Of a DNA stretch of 64,000 nt, positions 12,813 to 26,957 are shown piece after piece (position 1 is the first letter of the stretch; each line of letters opens with the position of its first letter). The notes under the pieces are model-generated. The model made no database searches. It was not told the DNA's origin and saw only the letters and a list, made by a program, of their open reading frames with translations. The stretch covers positions 1,987,774-2,051,773 of the forward strand of contig NW_006281099.1 of NCBI RefSeq assembly GCF_000203795.2, given 5' to 3'. The position numbers were made by a program, and so were the translations under genes. Source of the DNA: Batrachochytrium dendrobatidis JAM81. Lineage: Eukaryota; Chytridiomycota; Chytridiomycetes; Rhizophydiales.

Positions 12813-13539
12813 TTAAAATCCATTGTCATTTCCACCACGACGACCTTCTTCATCCCCTCGATTGCCACCAAATCCTCCACGATTACCGCCACGGTTACCA
12901 CCATAGCCGCCACGACCACCATTGCCGCGGTTGTCAGCAGAACGATCCCGGGAAATAGCTTCGCTGACTCGGATTGCACGATCTGCAATTTCAGCGCCGT
13001 TGAGAGCCTCAATGGCCTTGAGAGCAGCATCATCATCTTGGAAAGTGACAAAAGCAAACCCACGAGCACGACCTAACAATGACCCAAAAATGTATTAGAT
13101 TTCTACTCTATTTCAGTACTGCATATTGAATACAGGATTAACAGATGGAATCAATTCACTTGCTTCACAATCTGATCTATACATTAAAACCAAGTTTTGA
13201 TAAAAAAAACAAAACGTAGCAACTTGGGCAGGAGTTCATAACAGTGTATTGCTAGACCACCCAAACACTGTTTGATCTCGAATAAAAACCATTCAACACT
13301 TTCAACCATATCTAAAACTCACCACTTTCTCTATCACGAGCAATGTTGCATTCAATCAATTCGCCGTGCACTGCAAATGCGTTAGCAAGAGTCTGTTCAT
13401 CTACAGACCATGCAAGATTTCCAATAAAGAGCTTCTTTTCAAGAGAAATAGCACTGGTGGATATCAGAGCACGAGAAAGGGGATTTGCAGCTCTAAAAAG
13501 TGCTGGCTGTAGAACCGATCGTTTTAAAATAAAAGACAT
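12813..13539 (-). CDS. Glycine-rich RNA-binding protein with one RRM, probably mitochondrial
   Basis: Two exons (13539-13323 and 13072-12813) join as RESG/RARGFAFVTF and encode 158 residues. One RRM spans about residues 34-110. RNP2 is LFIGNLAW, RNP1 is RGFAFVTF, and the helix-2 region reads ALKAIEALNGAEI. The C-terminal tail is rich in Gly, Arg and Asn with RGG/RGGN repeats, as in plant and animal glycine-rich RNA-binding proteins. The N terminus (MSFILKRSVLQPALFRAANP then SRALISTS) has Arg, Ser and Ala but no acidic residue, so it looks like a mitochondrial presequence. The intron splits the RRM just before RNP1. The likely role is RNA chaperoning or processing. The targeting is inference. 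Confidence 0.85.
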
Positions 13540-13672
13540 TTGAATAGAAACTAGCTGAAATTATTAAAGAAAAAATCAATTCGGATCAAAAACACACCCA
13601 ATAATTTGGCCATATTTTGCTGAGTGAAATTTACCCAAATAAAAATAAAATTCGGTTGGAAAATTCGGCAAT

Positions 13673-15338
13673 CTAATCAATGAAATGTCCAGGCGCTTTT
13701 CCATCCCATAATCCACCATGTGCCCAAAACCGGTCTACCAGTTGTTGATCACCTTGATACGATTCATGGGCCCAATCTGGCATTGAAGTCTCAAAATCCC
13801 ATCCAGAGTCTCCCTTGTATTTCCAGCTATGCAACCAAATCACCAACTGCTCAGGAATTGGGTCGCTGCGTTTGAGTCGACACTCTACACAGTTTGCAAT
13901 CGGATCTGCATCTGCATCATCAACATTGTCATGATCCACCAGCTCCTGTTCGCTAGGAAATACAGCTGCTGTTACACGATTGGCTGTCATAGCCACTGCT
14001 TTTGGATCTAATCCGCCTTTTCCCATATCTTTACCCCACTCTGAACATCCATAGATTGGATCGTTGGCAATTGGATGTCCAAGAAACTGCAAATGTACGC
14101 GGATTTGATGTGTCCTACCTGTTAATGGCTCGCACTGAACGACACTTGTCAAGCCATTATAGCTCAGTCTTTTAAACAGTGTGGAACAAGGTTTTCCAGT
14201 TGGTGAAACAATATTCACACCCACTTTAAACTCGACTGTTTCAATGGGTTCATGGCACTCGATTGCATCAGCAGGAAACTCGCCTTTAACACGAGCAAGG
14301 TAAGTCTTGTGAATCCGACGTTCACGCATCTCTTGCATCATATATGCCGCCTTGTTTTTATCTCGAGCAATCAAAACCAGTCCAGATGTCAATCTATCGA
14401 TACGATTCACCACTTTGATGTTGATCGTTACAAGTTAAAAACAAATCATACACTGAGTAGTATAGACAACTATTATCAACTACTTACAAAATAAATCATT
14501 CATCTTGTTTTCATATTCGAGGAGATGTATAACAGTGTTGTAACGATATCGACCTGTTGGATGAACCTGCCATTCAATTGAGCATTCGTAATAGATATAC
14601 ATACTTTTAAAGCAATTTGATTCAAAATAACATACCGGAATCGAGCTGGGTTTGTTCACTACCAACACAGAATCAGACTGGTGGACTATCTCAATCGGAG
14701 TGTCAGTGATCACTGGCTCGTGGCGATGGACAGTATTTTCGACTAGATCTGAATTCCGGATTACATAGTCTAATGGAACAGCTTTTCCGTTGATTTTAAT
14801 CCTGCCTTTGAGAATAGCCTGTCGCTATGTGCTCATCACAAACCCAGTGAGATGGATAGTAAAAACTGGAAACAAGAATCTATTCAAGACTTACATAGAC
14901 TTCTGCTGGACGATCATGAAACTCTTTTGAAAATACTTCAAAGACGGTCATTCCAAGCCATCGTTGTTTGGCATATGTTTGGTATACATATAGATAGGGC
15001 TTTACCTTGCGTAGTCCTACAGTCATGGCATTTAAAACACATCATCAGCCATACGGATCGATTAATCAAGTACATGGATTGTTTATACGGCAATACTACC
15101 ATTTTCTACAATGTACTCTGGAGGTGTACTGTTGGGTTGGTCTCTTACTTTTCTAGACATTGGTGGTGGGGTTTTTTTAGGACCTGTTGGGTTGGGTCCA
15201 GTGCCTTTTTGTCGTCGCTCTTTGGATGGTTTATGAGTAATGTCATGGTCACAGACTGTGCTATAAAGTCGCTTTTGACCAAGGCTTGGATCATCATGAG
15301 TGGATGGTGTTTGAATGGATGGGATTCTATCTGACATG
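13673..15338 (-). CDS. RluA-family tRNA pseudouridine synthase, Rib2/Pus9-like
   Basis: Isomerises uridine to pseudouridine in tRNA; yeast Pus8/Rib2 and Pus9 modify position 32 in cytosol and mitochondria. The gene is split into six or so exons. Starting at ATG 15338 (MSDRIPSIQTPSTHDD), exon 1 ends at VENG. It joins LRKVKPYLYVYQTYAKQRWL and FEVFSKEFHDRPAEVY, a stretch typical of Rib2/Pus9. Next come QAILKGRIKINGK, then VVNKPSSIPVHPTGRYRYNT, and NRIDRLTSGLVLIARDKNKA, which carries the catalytic Asp of the HRLDRLTSG-type motif (His replaced by Asn). GRTHQIRVHLQFLGHPIAND follows. Unlike yeast Rib2 I see no added deaminase domain; the C terminus is a short Trp-rich extension ending GHFID. Pus8 and Pus9 cannot be told apart by eye. 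An S4-like N-terminal portion is suggested by ILKGRIKINGK. Confidence 0.85.
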
Positions 15339-15649
15339 ACTCTATTCAAGTTGGGCAAGAACAATATTAATCTATGGTGAATTTGAAGTGACCAACTTTT
15401 GATCATCAAACAGTTGAATATTATGGAAAACATCTTGAACCAAGTCAACCATGTTATGTTGCCAGTCCAATTATTTCAAAATTCAAACAATGCTGTTCTA
15501 GTATATCTATATTCATGAAAAATACATGTTTACTCATTCAAAATCTAATTAAATACTTGTATACAAAATGACAATGCAGCTCAGATGTGTAGATATAAAC
15601 ATGTATTGGTTTGAAAAAGCTTATTCGGGAAAAAGATAATAAATTGCAT

Positions 15650-17690
<2,041 letters not shown>

Positions 17691-17693
17691 CGT

Positions 17694-18999
17694 CTACCAC
17701 CATTTGTTGGCAGATACACGGTAGTTAACCCAGTCATATATAGCCAAAGCAGTCCAAGAGATGCACATCATCCATCCAGCACCTGCAGCTGCAGAAATTG
17801 TTGTCAGGTTTTTCGAGTACAACTTTGCAACAGTATCTGCAAAAAATCCGTCAGAAAACACATTGGCGCAAGTACGGAACTGTTCTACTTTTGAAAACTG
17901 GCTGCAAGTTTGACTAAGACCTGCACTGACGACGGCTGCTGTGATAAAGAAGATAAAGGCCATCACACTGGCTGACATGGCAAACAGGTAAACGACACGT
18001 TTCGATGGTTGTTCCTTTTTCCATACAAACCAAAAATGAGCTGCTGCCAGTAAAAATAATGCCAGAAATCCAAACGAGCCAACCCTAAATAAATAATGGC
18101 ACAATTCGGGAAACAAGAATTAGCGTAAGTGGTTGTAATGTTTACGTTTAAACCCTTGAGAAATACGCTAGACAAAAAAAGTAGCCGTGCTGTACAAACG
18201 CTCAGTAAACTGGCACCATTGTCAAGCCAAAAAGCATGTATAAAATCGGGTCGAGTATCAATGACTTACGAAATAGCAATGGAGCATGAGTTTGAATAGG
18301 CAGAAAAAACGTTTGCTTTGATAGAATCATCATATCTATAATGGTCAATAAACAACAAGCTAAATATAAAAGCAATCGGATACAAATAAGACCAGAACGA
18401 ATTAGTTGAATACAAGTGGCAGTTTTGAACAAATTTTATGACTGATGATGCATTATGGCAGTAAAATAAGGAACGACCCGTTGATTTTTAAAAATCTGCT
18501 AGGCAAACCAATATGATTTTCAAGTTTAAGGAATGCAATGGTTGTTGCAAGGTATAAACCAATTCTCATTCCTTTGGGTCACTCCTTTGACCTCCGCTAT
18601 TGCCGTTTGGTTGGTTTCGTTTACCAAAAATAGATCACCTCAGCATCATGATATCTGCCTCTTATTTTCCAACCCAATCCAAGTATAGAATGCACCACTG
18701 TCAAGATAGAACATACCATACACCACCGAGACCATACTGCGCTTGATCAGAAATACCTCCCGTAAAAACAGAATTAGAAATCTAATAAAATATAAGGGAT
18801 GAGTTATACGAGGTAATGAATAAAAGTAGCCAGCCTTGTTCAATCAAGTAAAGTGGTATGAAATACCATAGGGCGGCTATAGTTGTGCACCACTATACCC
18901 AGCACATCCATTTACATAGACTGGTTCAAGTCACCTTAATATTGACTTACAAAAGCAATAAAAAAAATAGCAGCGTAGATAAGGGTAGACTGTTCCATT
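17694..18999 (-). CDS. Four-helix membrane protein of unknown function
   Basis: A spliced gene starting MEQSTLIYAAIFFIAF (ATG 18999). The next exons give FLILFLREVFLIKRS and YDDSIKANVFSAYSNSCSIA. The last exon holds three clear hydrophobic helices: GSFGFLALFLLAAAHFWFVW, YLFAMSASVMAFIFFITAAV and TISAAAGAGWMMCISWTALA. The loop before the final helix has two cysteines (QTCSQFSKVEQFRTCANVF). The protein ends VSANKWW. The plan (four helices, cysteines in an extracellular loop) recalls fungal SUR7/PalI or MARVEL-like tetraspan proteins of the plasma membrane. I see no SUR7 signature, so the family is not assigned. Junctions of the short middle exons at about 18820, 18420 and 18270 are approximate. 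Confidence 0.6.
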
Positions 19000-19248
19000 G
19001 TAAGATGTGATTATATGAGTTAGGAAAAGAGCTGGAAACCCCAAATTGTTTTATATCGTTATTCGAAACAGTATTTTTGCATAATTGATGCTTTATTATG
19101 CATTAATTCAATCAATTAATATTTTGCATTATAACTAAGCCACATCAAGTGTAGACCAAACCATGTATAGTTTATTTTCAAACTTGATAGAACCAATACC
19201 AACAGACACTGGACTCTAAAACTGAACAAGACCAACACTTGAAGTCAT

Positions 19249-20009
19249 TTATACTCGATGCAGTTGGTGTTGAAGGTAGCTGGCAGGAGGTGCAGCATAT
19301 GAAGATTTATGTAAAAACTGTGGTGCAATGCCACCTGGCGGGTACTGATCGATCATTGGCGGAGGAATTACTGTTGGCGGAGCATGCAATGGGTGCTGAA
19401 TAAAGTGGGATCGATTATAAAACCTACGACGACGTTTTTTATAGCCATGTTGTACTACTGGAACCATATTCACTATAGGCGTTGGACCTATTGGCATGAC
19501 ATTCGCCTGTGCTGGATGTGGAGGCAATAGTTTACCATAATTACTCATCTCTAACATTTGAGGAGTTGGAGCTGCATAGGTCCGTAAACTACGTTTCTGT
19601 AGCGTCGATTTAATATTAATGACAGCCGCCATGGCTGCCGAAACAAAAACAAAAAATGTGGATATCACCAAGATGATGAGCCTCATAATTCAATCCCTTA
19701 ATAAACAGAGAAACTATTGATGACAAGACCATAAACTCAAGTTTAAATAATCTCATTAGCATGCCAATCAGAGCCACTGTAGTCAAGTAGAGTGCCGTAA
19801 AGTGCTCTTGTACTCTTGTGAATAAACATTTATTGGCAGGATTGTTGGAATGCAACTGCCATTCCAGACATTGGCCAAGCAGTGATGGACGACTGCAAAG
19901 CGGCGTAGCACTACAGTCCAATATGCATTTTGTGTTTGTGAATCTGGTGCCATTTGAGCTCACCTTGAACTCGAGAGGATAAACATCCAATTCATCTTTA
20001 TACAATGCT
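19249..20009 (-). CDS. Putative secreted or type I membrane protein, model unresolved
   Basis: Two open stretches overlap here. The downstream one begins at an ATG at 19686 (MRLIILVISTFFVFVSAAMA), a good signal peptide or membrane helix. A Pro-rich basic region follows with QKR and KKRRRR clusters and PPTVIPPPMIDQYPPGG, 145 residues in all. The upstream one (from an acceptor near 20010) reads ALYKDELDVYPLEFKVSSNG and then a Cys-rich segment (CILDCSATPLCSRPSLLGQC). If spliced together the product would be a Cys-rich ectodomain, one membrane helix and a Pro-rich basic cytoplasmic tail. If separate, the downstream part is a small secreted protein. The sequence does not decide between them. No family was recognised. 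Confidence 0.4.
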
Positions 20010-20284
20010 GCAAACACTCGATGGTATCAACTAATAGATTTAACCATTGGACATTGGTGTGTAGTTGGATGATGACATGAATAATCCTTGGTTTGATTTT
20101 TAATATCCAAGATATCGAGGTTGAGCAGACTACATGCTAATTGTGTTGGATATCCAATAATCCAATGCTTGGAGAATAAGAGTGAATTATGTGATGGAAT
20201 GAAGTTGAATCTGAACAGCAAAGTCAATCCTTTAACAAGTCATCCGAGTCTATATTATTACTTTACTCACTACAGAGAAAACTC

Positions 20285-22513
20285 ATGTTTAACCAGAGAT
20301 TCAATGCAGGTGCCCTGTCAGACATTACCGAACTATACGGCTACACTACTCGCAATAACAACTTGACCACCAATGCACAACTTGAAAACACACATCTCCT
20401 TTCTGAACTCCCAAACCCATTTACAACCCCATCATGGCGAATTCCTGCCAAAAGTGATTCTTTACCATCAACAGTATTGCATTCTAAAAAAACCATTGAG
20501 AAGCTTTTAAAACTAAACTTGAACATGCAGGATATACTGGACAAGCAATTGAATATTCTAATGGACCAGGAAAATCAAATTCGGGTGCAGATTAAACAGG
20601 TTCGATCGCAGTTTTCCTCAAAACTCCTTAAACGAAGACGACAAACTTATCGACTTCGAATCAGTGAGCCATATATTATGAATAATGAAAAAGAGGTATG
20701 AAACAGTTACTGGTTTATACAAGACTGGTGGTTGGCTAACCAATTTACTTGTATGTTCCATAATCGTCCAAATTAGGCTCCACCACCTGATCATGAGCTT
20801 TGGAATGCTGATCCCTTGATACGCAAATGCGATGTCGCTTACGATCTTCCAGTCTGTATGTATATTGACAAGCTTTTCTGGATATTGCACGTGTTGCATA
20901 CAAATGTCCTGACTATAATTTGGATGATATACAGGGACAAGAAGAGAATGCGAGCAATTGGAAAAGGCAATATATCATCACAATGAGATGAAAATGTAGG
21001 TGCATTAGAATATTGTACATTTGCATATGAATGTGCATTTTTTTATGCGTTTATCATGGTAAAACAGGTACGATATCAATATTCGAAGTGTCAGTGCAAC
21101 AAAGGAGCAGCTACTTGCTAATGTTACAGACATTAACTGGGACCAGATTGCCAGACATGTAAGTCAATTTGCTTGACGATATCAAGCATCACTTGTGAAA
21201 TAATTTGAAACGCTCAACTCTGTTTATGGAATAAATCAGGTGGGGACAAAAACAAGACAGGAATGCAAGAAAATGTGGACGGTTGCGCAACATCCATTTA
21301 TCAACAACAACCCATTTACAAAATTAGAATTGGAATGTCTGGAAAAAGTAATAGCAAAGCATGCTGCTCAAGATTGGGTCGCGATTGCCTGTGAGCATAG
21401 GGTATGTGATTAGACTTGCAAAGTTGTTTTATTGGACAATCATCTCACCACTTTTGTAGTATGGCCGAGTTGCAATTCAATGTTTTAGGGCATATCGCAC
21501 TCTTATAGCACCAGCAAATATCGGAGTGTAAGCGTACACATTATGATATTGATTATCGGCTTTTTGCACAGGCTAATTACAATTTTATATGCAGGAGCTG
21601 GTCCGACACCGAGGACGCATCTTTGCTTCAGGCAATAGATAAATGCATTGCAAACGACTGGCAGGCTGTTTCAAAGTATTTAAATGGTAGATCTGCAAAG
21701 CAATGCCTTCAACGTTTCAAATTTGTTGTTGCTCCAGGTAAAAAAAAGGGAAGATGGAGTGCTGCGGAAGACCAGGTACTTTGAAAACATGTTTTTTTCG
21801 TCTATATTGTGCACAGTTGAACCATCAATCTCTAATGTCAAATTTACAATGAATTGCCTTTGGTATGCAGGCTTTACTGAAGGCTGTTCAAAGATATGGT
21901 CGTGGTAAATGGAACTATATTGCCATGGCGGTAGGACATCGCACTGATATGCAGTGCCGCGAGCGCTATGAAAATTGTCTTAATCCAGATATATGCAGAG
22001 GTCCGTTGACACCCGAGGAAGAAAGGATTTTGTCCGCCGCTGTTGCTGAACACGGAAGTGGGAAATGGTCGACCATCTCCAAGTGCTTTACAAACAGAAC
22101 AGATAATATTGTATGCGATGTTGATAATTGGACTACAATTTCATTCTGGTTGTTTGCTTACAGTGTATGTTGATTGCTTTTAGTGTAGGAGAGCTTGGAG
22201 TATAATATTGAAACGCAAAAAAAAACAGCATGCCTTGCTTCCACCACCACCTCAAATCGCGTCGCCTATAATAGCTACTGACAATGTAAACACGATTGAT
22301 ACAATCGATTCTGAGCATCCTGGTGTAAAGCAAATTGAAAATTTGGATAAAGAGGATGATGATATATTGCCTCCTCGACCCAAGAAAGCGAAAAGGCTCA
22401 GATCTATTAGTAAAAAATCGGTCGCAGCCACGTCCAAATTGGCTCATGTGCATCCACAAAAACAAACTTTTTGTAGATCAATCCGATCAAAGAAACCTAG
22501 TAAACCCAAATAA
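20285..22513 (+). CDS. SNAPC4-like multi-Myb DNA-binding protein
   Basis: An ATG at 20285 (MFNQRFNAGALSDITELYGY) opens an N-terminal part with a coiled segment (LLKLNLNMQDILDKQLNILM) and then PPPDHELWNADP. Several Myb/SANT repeats follow across short exons from about 21070 to 22110: ITDIN-type WDQIARHVGTKTRQECKKMW, DWVAIACEHRYGRVAIQCFR, WSDTEDASLLQAIDKCIAND, GRWSAAEDQALLKAVQRYGR with KWNYIAMAVGHRTDMQCRER, and PLTPEEERILSAAVAEHGSG. A Lys/Pro-rich C terminus ends at 22513. Four or more Myb repeats after a helical N terminus is the plan of SNAPC4 (SNAP190), which binds snRNA promoters. A Bas1/REB-like Myb factor is the alternative. The exon join NI/CRRAWSIILKRKKK is frame-consistent. Confidence 0.7.
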
Positions 22514-23169
22514 AAACACTATGCTGACCATATTTGAAAGTACAGTTGTTTAAGGCGACTGAAAATGGGATGAGAGATATATTTATACTTTATCATCCAG
22601 TTTTATCATGGTTTGAAAACATTATAATGATATCAAGTAGGTTGTGTTACAGCATATCGTTTAGCAAACTAGTCGTGTCAACAAGTCGAATTGTCGGCAT
22701 GACACGATCAATAGATGATCTTGCCATTCAAATCAACAATCTACCGATATTTACAAGAGAACATCACCACCAAAATACACCTTACACAAAAGTGTAATTG
22801 AATGAATGTTATGCAAATACTTGAAACACATGATGGCTAATGACAATTTTCATTTTACTTTTTCTCCACTCTCATCTCCATTGTCGTTAGCTGTAATGTA
22901 ATTGATGAATCAAAAATGCAAAAATATACCAAAAGTGATATAAATGAATGGGTATCTTAAAGTAGACAGTAGCGATTGCAGTGACGATTGAAAACCAAAA
23001 CTATATGATTGAACACATTACAAGTGATGCTTTAAAAACAATCACTTGAATTTGCCCAAATTGAAATCTATAAACTACAAAACATTCTCAGCTCACCATT
23101 GACAACACTGACTGAGTCGAGCTACCCGATACAATAGTAGTCGACAATCACGAGATCCACATGCATCCA
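22514..23169. other. Intergenic gap holding a dispersed-repeat block
   Basis: No supported gene in about 650 bp between two convergent genes. Part of it (about 22660-22925) resembles repeat sequence at 10450-10590 and 28600-28680. The small open frame at 22534-22797 has no initiating context, lies within the repeat and is not annotated. Confidence 0.5.
22660..22925 (+). repeat. Diverged dispersed repeat, internal block
   Basis: The stretch 22702-22755 (ATGATCTTGCCATTCAAATC and following) aligns by eye with 10487-10540. The stretch 22858-22905 (CATCTCCATTGTCGTTAGCT and following) aligns with 10552-10580 and with 28620-28670. Identity is perhaps 70-85% over these blocks with indels between them. 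Terminal repeats were not recognised here. Confidence 0.4.
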
Positions 23170-26100
23170 CTAGTTATGCCCGTTTCCCTCTTTGCTTGCA
23201 CCTTCACCTCCACTCATATCAAACCATGTATCCATTGAGCCAACACCAGAAAGTGTGTTTATCCGATCTCGACTAACTACGCAAGGATGTGTTTGAGATA
23301 ATTGCATCGAATGTGGATGGGAATAAAGTACATTTGAAAAAGGCAGCGAGCTTGCAATAAATCTAGAGTCTCCGTCAATAGTCCAGCCACAAGAAGCTGA
23401 TCCATCATTGTTGCTTATCGAAGAAGTAGAATCATACTGTATAGGGCATGATTGAATTGACGGCTGTGTAGATCCGACACAGTGTTGCTGAGACAGCGAA
23501 TGTAAAGACGCGCCTGAGCATAATGATGCTTGAGGCCATTGCTGCTGAAACTGCTGTTGAGATAAAACTGATGTATGAAGATCTTGCAGTGGTGTACCAA
23601 TCATTCCACCATATATATTACAAGCAGGCACTGATAAAACTGCTGAGGGTATCATGTTGACATTTCCATGAGTCCATGGATTGGCATGCATTGAAATTAA
23701 CGATGACGCTTGTAGATCTGTATTAGATGTTTGAAGCTGCATTTTAAGAGGATAGGATTGGCAAGTAACATCATTGCTACCTGCGTCCACCTCAAAGGTA
23801 TCCGGTAAAGTATGTCTCATGGTGGAAAAATGATCCGTTGAATGCAAACCAGCACCCACATTGTCAGTAATAGAGAATGTCGTATGAGGCTGTAGAATAA
23901 TACAAGTATCAGTTTTTAAAAATAGCTGAACACCGTGCAGAAGAAATCAAACATAATGGGAGACAACTTACTACATTCATTGCTTCACGGACGAGGTTTG
24001 GCATAGAAAAGGAGCGTTGGTATCTCAAATTGGCTTCCATGGGTGAAATAGTCATATTCATCTGCTGCTGCATTTGTTGCAGCAGTTGCTGGGAATTTTG
24101 CTGCTGGTATTGAGACAGTGTTGAGCTGTGATCCTGTATATGACTAGTAAACTTTTTTGGTGGGACGAAAAAAGGTTTGTTTGAAACCATATGAGATTGA
24201 GGTTGTGCAAAGGGAATTTCAAGCATTCTCTGCAGTTGGTTATCATGGCTTTGTTGATGTTGAAACAACAGTGGTAATGGCATAGTTCCTCTAGTTTGAG
24301 AGTTCTTAGTAAATGCATCGTGATGGGAATCAGAGCTAGAATACACAGCTTGCAGTTCTGAAACAGAAGCTTTAAGTTTTAATGAGTCGGTAGTACAAGG
24401 AAAGCTGCGTGTCGATAATGTCTGTGATTGTGAGGATCCAGTTTCTAGCTCATCTGCAGATGTAGTGATGGGTACTGAAATAGGTGTGCCGCCATATCGA
24501 GAGCCGCTTATGCCATGGGAATCAATCAAAACACCCATTTCAGATTGAAAATTGGGAGTAGATGTAGTACAGGCAGAATAACAATCAGTGGTATTGGTAT
24601 CATAAAAGGATCGAGGAGAATCTGCATTCGGTGCAATCAATTGTGGTGATGGCTGTGAAACTGGAAGCTGAAAGTTGAATGCATGACTGGTAGTAGGAAA
24701 AGCATCATACGAAACAGCGCTAAGTGGGCCAGGCTCAAAAGAACTTACGACCGATCGCAATTGTTGCAAACTGGCAAGGCTGAGATTACGAATATCGCGA
24801 ACAAATCGAGTCTGAATGGGCTGGTATAAAGGCGATTGCCCTGTCTGTTGCTGGAGTATTGGAGATATCCCAGACAATGTTGGAGAAATCGGCGATTTAC
24901 GTACACGCATTCGAGACTCTGTATCTTGTAAGTTATTGCCGAGTCCTCGTTTAGAATTTTTGGACTGGGTTGTGGTAATAGAGTTTGACGCTACACTCAT
25001 ACACGTGTCTGCAGTGTTGGTGCTATATGTCATCTTTGCTTGGATATCCGCTGCAGTCAAAAGCTCCTCTGGCACAGAAAGCAATGGTTTTGAAAAGGTA
25101 TCACCAAAAAAGAAAGATGCAACGGGTTCATGATCATGTTTTTTAGTGGAAGCAGCCACATTTGAATAAAGAGATGAAACAGCATCATTGCTAGGCATGG
25201 CACGCATACTATTGGCTGGATCTACATTGGGCAGTTCGATTGGATGGTGGTATAAGCAAATTAATCATCAATCATGGGATTTAAAAGCAAGGTTAGTGCA
25301 CTCGATGAACAAAATTAAAATTGGTAGTGCAATAATCGCATGATCAGCATGTATTGAAAGGTAGCAAAGGAGATCAATCAATCGATATGCCTATCAAAGC
25401 CATATCAATGCTTGCGAGAATGACGCATGGGAAATATAAGCGGTCATTTCAAGCTTAAGCGACTGTAAATAAAAAGTAGATGGGGCGGACGGTAAAACAT
25501 CAATTTATAGATCGTACCAGTAGTGGCTTGAGCCATAAAAGGAACCTTTGGGTTTGTAGAAATCCAGTCATTTGTCAAGACCAGATCTGTAGCTGCAGCC
25601 ACAGTCCCGTAATTCAAGCGAGCTTCAATCTCAGCCTGCTCCAAAATACGACGAATCTTGGACAATGACAAGTTCTCCCAGCCATATGTCACTTTGAGAG
25701 CGGCAAATTGAATGCGCTTGCGTAAATGCTGGGCCGTCTGAATTGATAAACATTAAAAATTAGCAAGCAATAAGCATACAGACTATCTACAATGAATAGT
25801 TGAAAGATCCGTTGGGTCAGTATAAGGCGGAAAAATATGTTTTGCATGTCAGCCTATTCCACTTGAATGAATGCACAGCAACAACACAGTGCATTCAAAT
25901 AGATGAAGTCAAGTGTCCCGCGAGCAGTAATGACTCGATGCTGGATCTAGACATGACTCTTTAGGCATCTAGATGCCTAAAGATCAAGTGGCTAGTTTCA
26001 ACATAGAATTATAAAGCACTATGACTGAGAATAGCAAAAAGTCGATATCAAGAAGGAAGGGAATGAAGCGGCAGGTCCGGTGTAGCTCGGATGAGCGGAA

Positions 26101-26404
26101 GATGAAATTCTTTCAATAATATGAGAACGAATGGATTGCAAACTACACGTACTTGATGGATAGACAATGGCTGCAACTTGGCTGAATAGTTGGAAAGAGC
26201 GTTTCCAGCGGGTGTATCAGCACCAGTAGTGGAGTAAATGCACTCTAGATGAGTGAGGGTATTTGTGGATGCACTAATTGAGCCATTCTCGTGGCTGACA
26301 TCAGCAGAATGGGAGTACTTGTAGTGGCTGGCAGGTGGTGTTGATGCTTTTGACATAGTGTGAGTTGCTGGTATCATGACGGACACTCTGTGATCCTGAA
26401 GCAT
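23170..26404 (-). CDS. Uncharacterised Gln/Ser-rich protein, possible transcriptional regulator
   Basis: Four exons join in frame. Exon 1 runs from ATG 26404 (MLQDHRVSVMIPATHTMSKA) to LSIHQ at about 26153. Exon 2 (about 25739-25518) reads TAQHLRKRIQFAALKVTYGW then ENLSLSKIRRILEQAEIEAR. Exon 3 (about 25230-23973) enters with DPANSMRAMPSNDAV. Exon 4 (about 23892-23170) enters with PHTTFSITDNVGAG. Exon 2 is the only compact, apparently folded part. The rest is low-complexity and Ser/Gln/Thr-rich, with poly-Gln runs near 24060-24120 (LLQQMQQQMNM). The composition suits a transcription cofactor, but I recognise no DNA-binding domain, so the role is inference. The exon 1-2 intron is long (about 410 bp) and contains a perfect 26-bp palindrome. 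Confidence 0.6.
25958..25983. repeat. Perfect 26-bp palindrome in an intron
   Basis: The left half TCTTTAGGCATCT is followed directly by its exact reverse complement, centred between 25970 and 25971. There is no spacer. It lies in the first intron of the Gln-rich gene on the minus strand. Confidence 0.9.
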
Positions 26405-26957
26405 GTACTAGAGTGTGTAGTAGCAGGAGTGCTGCAGATTGACTCCAACAGTAGAAACTATCGAGTCAATCGAGGTTGATAAACAAATATTGAATGAAAC
26501 TTGACAGATGGTAAACAGTCACGCATTTGAGTGTTTCTTGGGGTTTCCTGTCGAGATCGTTTGGACATGCTCCTCGATCCACGCATTGAACTGATTCTAT
26601 CTTTTATTCGCTCACACTCATTGTCTTTGTCCGATCATAGATACACTTTACAAAACGATTGCACTTGTGCAAATGCAGATTGCTAGACCAGGATGGGTAA
26701 TGGGCTAAAACAAACGAGTTTGGCTCTAAACTACAACTATCCAACTGATAGACCACTCTTCCCTCCCAGCTCTGCGCTTTTGGTTTGTTCAAGCAAATTC
26801 AAACTACCAATTTACTCGTCTTACTGCAAGTAAAATACTCTATTTGAATCAATCGTATAATCATATATTCTGGTTTCTCAAACCAAACAAGTTTGGAGAT
26901 GGCAGATTGTCAACCATGAATAGCTCAAACACTGCAATGACACATTATACTGCAATT

